Assembly (NCBI GenBank): GCA_021647365.1
Contig: JAKIUW010000011.1
Location: forward strand, 27,406-91,405
DNA: 64,000 bases
From: Cocleimonas sp.
GTDB lineage: Bacteria > Pseudomonadota > Gammaproteobacteria > Thiotrichales > Thiotrichaceae
Reading direction: 5' to 3'
In this document: one piece after another, positions 61,201-64,000 of the stretch
Position numbering within the stretch: position 1 is the first letter of the stretch
How the letters are laid out: each line of letters opens with the position of its first letter
Position numbers and translations under genes: made by a program
The notes under the pieces: model-generated
What the model was told of the DNA's origin: nothing
Seen by the model: the letters and a program-made list of their open reading frames with translations, nothing else
The model's database searches: none

Positions 61201-62082
61201 TACAATGGTTTAGTTGATCGAATGTATTTTGCTGATACAAGCGGTGATGTTTGGCGTTTGGATTTAACCGAAAAAATTGGAGATACTTCTGCTGAATCTG
61301 AACTTATAAAGCTAGCTTCATTAGGTGGGTCGGGCATTGATGCACGTAAGTTTTATAATGAGCCTGATGTTGCAAAAATGAAGCTTAAAGGTAGGAGTGT
61401 TTTTGCTGTCTCTGTTGGTAGTGGCTTTAGAGCGCACCCGATGGATGAAACGATTGCTGATAAATTCTTTGTTTTGATTGATAAGTCACCGTACAGTCCT
61501 TTGGTTAATACAATATCAGATCCGTTTGATACAATAACAACCAGTGATCTGGCAAATAGAACTATTGCAGGTACTGCGATATCAAACCCAAGCACAGAAT
61601 CAATTAAGGATACGGGTAAAAGAGGTTGGCAAATTAACTTTACTGAGCCTGGTGAAAAAGTATTAGGTGTTGCATTGGCTTTTGATGGAAATATAGCATT
61701 TACAACATTAGTACCTGAGGTGCTAAGAACAGGTGTTGGAATAGACCAATGTGCTGCACCTGTAACACAATCTCGTTTTTATGCTATTAACCTCTTAAGT
61801 GGAGGCGCTGGTATGGATTTGAGTGATAACGGTGGTGACCCTGATGATGCTAATGATGTTTATATTACAACAAGTACTGAGATTTTAGGTAGACCACAAG
61901 TTGTTTTTAATCCGCCAAGCGTTACAGATGAACTTGACCCTAGTACAGGGAATCCTACAGGTAAAAAGAATTGTAAGCACCCTGTGGATATTCGTACAGG
62001 AAAGAAATTGACTCAAAGTACGGGCTATAATGCTTGTCGCTTAGAGTCGGTTTATTGGAGTGACCCAGTATCGGGGCAATAG
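58273..62082 (+). CDS. pilY1: Type IV pilus tip adhesin PilY1 (cassette 2, with nested domain)
   Basis: 1269 residues from the ATG at 58273, which gives a signal peptide (MKNLVSNLH … TSYG-DDTE); an upstream start at 58216 is less likely. Seen: MIDAS DISGS (50-54), a nested beta-sandwich-like region (about 73-235: RFTGVNVPQGSEITDAYIQF … PTLHIEYVTD), VWA continuation (RIKVMQDSLKAVLDTAP), and the propeller with MGDMLHSEPLVV and RMYFADTSGDVWRLDLT. It lacks the Cys-rich insert of copy 1, so it is shorter. Confidence 0.92.
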   Translation: MKNLVSNLHTTLKTFLIVSVLAATTTSYGDDTEVFYSVNAAKPNLLFVLDISGSMGQMVPGAATGTAGIADREITSSGDDMYSNFNTTSTSIQLNRWNYSRFRFTGVNVPQGSEITDAYIQFNSVGSSSGAVDLNIHFQGVDNAPVGNTSGNFWSFRRSYGTRFAPASNWSDNQRGSSQRASITREVQNLVTRNNWNTFNAMAFYIGGGNGNGSRIVSTFDHPSFIDPTLHIEYVTDASSRIKVMQDSLKAVLDTAPDNIKVGLMNYGQTGLRLNDPEDHRQHAVSGVAFPIKDINEKARVTIPTTSDVYGLPSYPDENITVRNYLSDVADSWSATSWTPIVDSLYEAALYFRGEKMHYGQTLPTAGGAHPTTYNGNVITTDVSDTSGTGRVNATAPTYKSPIESSCQENYIVLMTDGAPTYRTGTTNSSGRRQGPFARIRNTANGPQGMLASAITSCTTAAGVGFEGDCGAEITRYIASNDNMPDPSESRPDGQEGDQFIGTYTVGFSVNSNTETYLKSLATIDDGNANTQDDGYFAASDPQTLADAFRNILEEVAAPKGTLASPGYSVNVKNGLEHENDIYIPVFDRKNASRWAGNLKKFKLIDVNGKRHIRGKNGIDATNELGGFTTDAIDYWSDTSNSNPDGKIVQRGGLANKLDDPANRKVYSNLSGNVGVNLYDLENHVKTTNMSNLTNSVLGVASTSTPEYRERLVRFMRGRVNGDANGDPRFHMGDMLHSEPLVVTYNKGDANGVGKKQYIFAGTNEGYLHVFNTADDPTVDADAGKEMFAFIPKELLGTISEPQFLNAGTQIDHKYGVDGALTVWFKDDGVKGVVDGNDQVIVYFGLRRGGTSFYALDVTDIDEPKLLWTKSAADYGSSMGQSWSIPYLAKVGVGSSKTPREVMIVSGGYDEAEDRDLTDGSGRVDNAQTPITGNNIGNDILVLDAKNGNLLWSLSSSDRAQISSSIPGGVRIIDTNYNGLVDRMYFADTSGDVWRLDLTEKIGDTSAESELIKLASLGGSGIDARKFYNEPDVAKMKLKGRSVFAVSVGSGFRAHPMDETIADKFFVLIDKSPYSPLVNTISDPFDTITTSDLANRTIAGTAISNPSTESIKDTGKRGWQINFTEPGEKVLGVALAFDGNIAFTTLVPEVLRTGVGIDQCAAPVTQSRFYAINLLSGGAGMDLSDNGGDPDDANDVYITTSTEILGRPQVVFNPPSVTDELDPSTGNPTGKKNCKHPVDIRTGKKLTQSTGYNACRLESVYWSDPVSGQ

Positions 62083-62110
62083 TATTTGAGTAGGATTAAA
62101 TAGGTTTTAT

Positions 62111-62632
62111 ATGAAAAATAAACATCAAACTTTGTCATTGAGTATCACATTGGTAGCACTGTATATGCTCATGATGCCAAAATTAGCTAGCGCTGAAATT
62201 TTTAAGTGTGTGAATACAAAGGGCGATACATATTATAATGATATGCCCTGTCCTAAGAGTAACGAAGAAACGAAAATAGAAGGAGTTAAAGACCCTAAAG
62301 GTGGATTTATTCCTTCTCTGAATGCTACGAACTTAGAAAAAAGTACAAAAAGTCCAGCTAGTATGCCTAATGGAAGAGGTGCTAGCAGTAAGAATAGTGG
62401 GTCACCTCAAGATAAAGTAGAAAGTAGACAGGCTTCTACTAAGTCTAGTGACTCTAGTGGTAAAAGTGCTTCGTCTGAAAGTAATACTTCAGATACTCAA
62501 GCTTCAGCTGGGTTAAACAATCAAATAGATGGCGACTCTCAAAGTGTTATGGCTAATAATCCTAATGCAGAAAGTAATATGAAGTTAGTTAATGATGTGC
62601 AGCAGTATGAACCAGATGTGCCTATGAAGTAA
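62111..62632 (+). CDS. DUF4124 domain protein
   Basis: 173 residues with signal peptide (ends SAE). Seen: IFKCVNTKGDTYYNDMPCPKSNEE, the DUF4124 pattern with two cysteines, followed by a long Ser/Asn/Lys low-complexity tail. It follows pilY1 by 28 bp, as the last gene of cassette 2. Similar small genes often follow pilY1 in gammaproteobacteria. Function unknown; periplasmic. Confidence 0.8.
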   Translation: MKNKHQTLSLSITLVALYMLMMPKLASAEIFKCVNTKGDTYYNDMPCPKSNEETKIEGVKDPKGGFIPSLNATNLEKSTKSPASMPNGRGASSKNSGSPQDKVESRQASTKSSDSSGKSASSESNTSDTQASAGLNNQIDGDSQSVMANNPNAESNMKLVNDVQQYEPDVPMK

Positions 62633-62641
62633 ACGACGTAG

Positions 62642-63715
62642 TTATTTCGGCATTTCTTTAATATACAAATCATGCTTAGAATAAGGAATTTCAATATTTT
62701 CTTTATTAAATTTATTGTAAATAGCAACATTGAGCTTGTCCAAAGTTCGTCCACGTAACTCTGGATCTTGTATCCAGCAGAGTAGTTCAAAGTCTAAACT
62801 GGAGTCACCAAAGGTACGAAAGCGTACCCGTGGCTCGGGTGTTTTTGTAACTAATGCTTCGGCTAGGGCTATTTCCATTAAAATTTCTCGTACACGTTCG
62901 ATATCTGTTCCATAGGCAACGCCAATTTTTACACGGATTCTAAATTTGGGGTCTGGGCCACCGCTTTGATTGGTGATTTTGCTATTACCCATAATGGAAT
63001 TAGGCACGGTGACTTCAACATCATCACGCGTTACTAAGCGTGTGCTACGCAATCCGATGTGCGTGACTTTTCCACGCTGATTGCCATCAAGTACCACATA
63101 ATCACCAATCTTATAAGGTGAATCTGCCAATATAAAAACACCAGAGAATAGATTTGATAAAGTGTCTTTTGCTGCAAAAGATACAGCTAAACCAACGATA
63201 CCTGCCGATGCGACCCAAGCTGTCATATCGATTCCCCATATTTGGAAAATAACATAACCTGCGATAGCGACGATCATTACTTTAGAAAGGTTATCAAATA
63301 GCGGTAGTGTTTGTGGCTTAACTAGGCCATGTTTATTGTCACCGCCCCAAGCAAGTTGTTGAAGTATTATCTTGGATACTCGAATAAGAGCAATCATCCA
63401 AATAATAACCCCTATAGTTTTGAAGCCATAAATCAATTTATTAGAAAGACTATCAGCAATAGGCATTATTTTTATAGCGGTTGAAAAACCCGTAATGACT
63501 AATGAGTAATAAATGGGAGGGCGAGCAATGACAAGAAGCCGATCATCCAAATAACTTTTTGTTTTGCTAGTAAGTATTTTTAAAATTCGAAATATCACCC
63601 ATGACACGACAGAAGCGACTAAGAATGTAATTAAGAGGACTGCACCACCTTGCACCCAAGGTTGATTATCAAAAAATTGTAATATGGGCTGCAGATAAGT
63701 CTTTATATTTTCCAT
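62642..63715 (-). CDS. Small-conductance mechanosensitive channel (MscS family)
   Basis: 357 residues with about four or five hydrophobic segments. Seen: pore helix ASAGIVGLAVSFAAKDTLSNLFSGVFIL, with the typical G/A spacing, then the beta domain GDYVVLDGNQRGKVTHIGLRSTRLVTRDDVEVTVPNS, and the C-terminal alpha/beta domain. Releases solutes on membrane tension. Longer than E. coli MscS (286), with extra N-terminal helices. Convergent with the DUF4124 gene, 9 bp apart. Confidence 0.92.
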   Translation of the reverse strand: MENIKTYLQPILQFFDNQPWVQGGAVLLITFLVASVVSWVIFRILKILTSKTKSYLDDRLLVIARPPIYYSLVITGFSTAIKIMPIADSLSNKLIYGFKTIGVIIWMIALIRVSKIILQQLAWGGDNKHGLVKPQTLPLFDNLSKVMIVAIAGYVIFQIWGIDMTAWVASAGIVGLAVSFAAKDTLSNLFSGVFILADSPYKIGDYVVLDGNQRGKVTHIGLRSTRLVTRDDVEVTVPNSIMGNSKITNQSGGPDPKFRIRVKIGVAYGTDIERVREILMEIALAEALVTKTPEPRVRFRTFGDSSLDFELLCWIQDPELRGRTLDKLNVAIYNKFNKENIEIPYSKHDLYIKEMPK

Positions 63716-63793
63716 AACGTCCTTGCTATGTAGGTTGTTTGTAGCGAACTCTAACAGATATTCACGTTAAAAAGCAGTTCTGCTGAGCTTGTC

Positions 63794-63869
63794 AAAGCAC
63801 ACCCCCTTAGTTTTACATGATGCTTTTCTATATAAACAAACATCATGTAAAAGTGGGGGGGTGTACTTT
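63794..63869. repeat. Dispersed G-tract repeat, inverted pair next to an IS4-type element
   Basis: AAAGCACACCCCCTTAGTTT with inward ACATGATG, then CATCATGTAAAAGT-G7-TGTACTTT. On its left is CTGAGCTTGTCAAAG (63783-63797 region), which resembles a piece of the TTAAGTTAA element's core. Confidence 0.9.
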
Positions 63870-63874
63870 GTGAG

Positions 63875-64000
63875 TCACTACTGTCCCGTTAACATAAAAA
63901 GTAAGTGCCTGACTCCAAAATCTGATAAAATTGTCTTAGCAATAAGTCATTGAATCAAAGAAGGAATCAAGCATGGCACATCATAATACAGTCTTCTCAC
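63875..64000 (+). mobile_element. Left end of an IS4-family element (partial)
   Basis: Non-coding leader from about 63875 (CACTACTGTCCCG region) runs to the transposase start at 63973. Exact left terminus not determined; the rest is off the window. Confidence 0.5.
63973..64000 (+). CDS. IS4-family transposase, first codons only (partial)
   Basis: ATG at 63973 reads MAHHNTVFS, the usual start of DUF4372-type IS4 transposases, with GAAGGAATCAAGC before it (ribosome site GAAGGA). Only nine codons are visible, so this is a family-start match and no more. The gene runs off the right edge. Confidence 0.6.

Noticed and set aside
1798..63869. G-tract repeats considered as CRISPR or as simple terminators
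   Set aside because: They are kilobases apart, not an array, and no cas genes are present. Single copies have no self-complementary stem, so only the paired forms can act as hairpins.
1..64000. tRNA, rRNA, tmRNA, phage or defence genes
   Set aside because: I scanned the gaps and saw no cloverleaf with a T-loop GGTTCGA-type motif, no rRNA and no integrase, toxin-antitoxin or restriction genes. A tRNA search program would be decisive.

Overview
The window is a gammaproteobacterial chromosome segment of roughly 40% G+C (estimated by eye). RNase E opposite RluC, an Rnf complex, MlaFEDCB, YajC-SecD-SecF, the EpmA/EF-P/EpmB system and PilV-W-X-Y1 cassettes all point to Gammaproteobacteria. A marine or sulfur-oxidising Thiotrichales-like lineage would fit, but the sequence alone does not prove the order. 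Nearly everything is core metabolism, translation, envelope or type IV pilus genes, with two insertion-sequence traces.

Layout. 1-8 kb: M20 amidohydrolase (cut by the edge), HExxH membrane protein, Mrp/ApbC, LEA-type lipoprotein, dcd, LysE exporter, DUF6394-like protein, K+ channel and LMW phosphatase. 8-14.5 kb: rne, divergent rluC-HAD phosphatase, small membrane protein, FKBP. 14.6-20 kb: rnfABCDGE on the minus strand, then a glycine-zipper lipoprotein and a probable ~100-nt small RNA. 20.5-26.6 kb: secF, secD, yajC, epmA and efp (minus) with divergent epmB. 26.7-32.7 kb: PilZ-like protein, degenerate receiver-PAS-EAL protein, FemAB-like acyltransferase, glycosyltransferase. 32.8-33.8 kb: decayed IS110-family element. 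34-37.2 kb: mlaFEDCB. 37.4-39.6 kb: rpsF-rpsR-DUF2232-rplI (minus). 39.8-43 kb: Ser/Thr kinase and FimV-like genes. 43-47 kb: glcDEF (minus), then fluC and serS. 49.4-62.6 kb: two tandem pilV-pilW-pilX-pilY1 cassettes and a DUF4124 gene. 62.6 kb to the end: MscS channel and the start of an IS4-type transposase.

The most striking feature belongs to no gene. A ~28-bp unit, reading CATCATGTAAAA, then GT or CTA, a run of 6-8 G, then TGTGCTTT, occurs at about 20 loci, about once per 3 kb. Some copies are single and some are head-to-head inverted pairs forming long hairpins. They sit in intergenic gaps and in two cases touch coding ends: one provides the last codons and stop of a membrane gene, another lies directly against the epmA start codon. 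The IS110 remnant sits against a broken copy and the IS4-type element lies just beyond a paired copy. At two loci the unit is joined to a second, MITE-like repeat with TTAAGTTAA ends. This looks like a REP/REPIN-type family; no RAYT transposase is in the window.

A second theme is type IV pilus and surface behaviour: two complete minor-pilin/PilY1 tip cassettes, both PilY1 proteins with an apparent beta-sandwich domain nested inside the von Willebrand A domain, FimV-like genes, and c-di-GMP-type regulators next to envelope-modifying enzymes.
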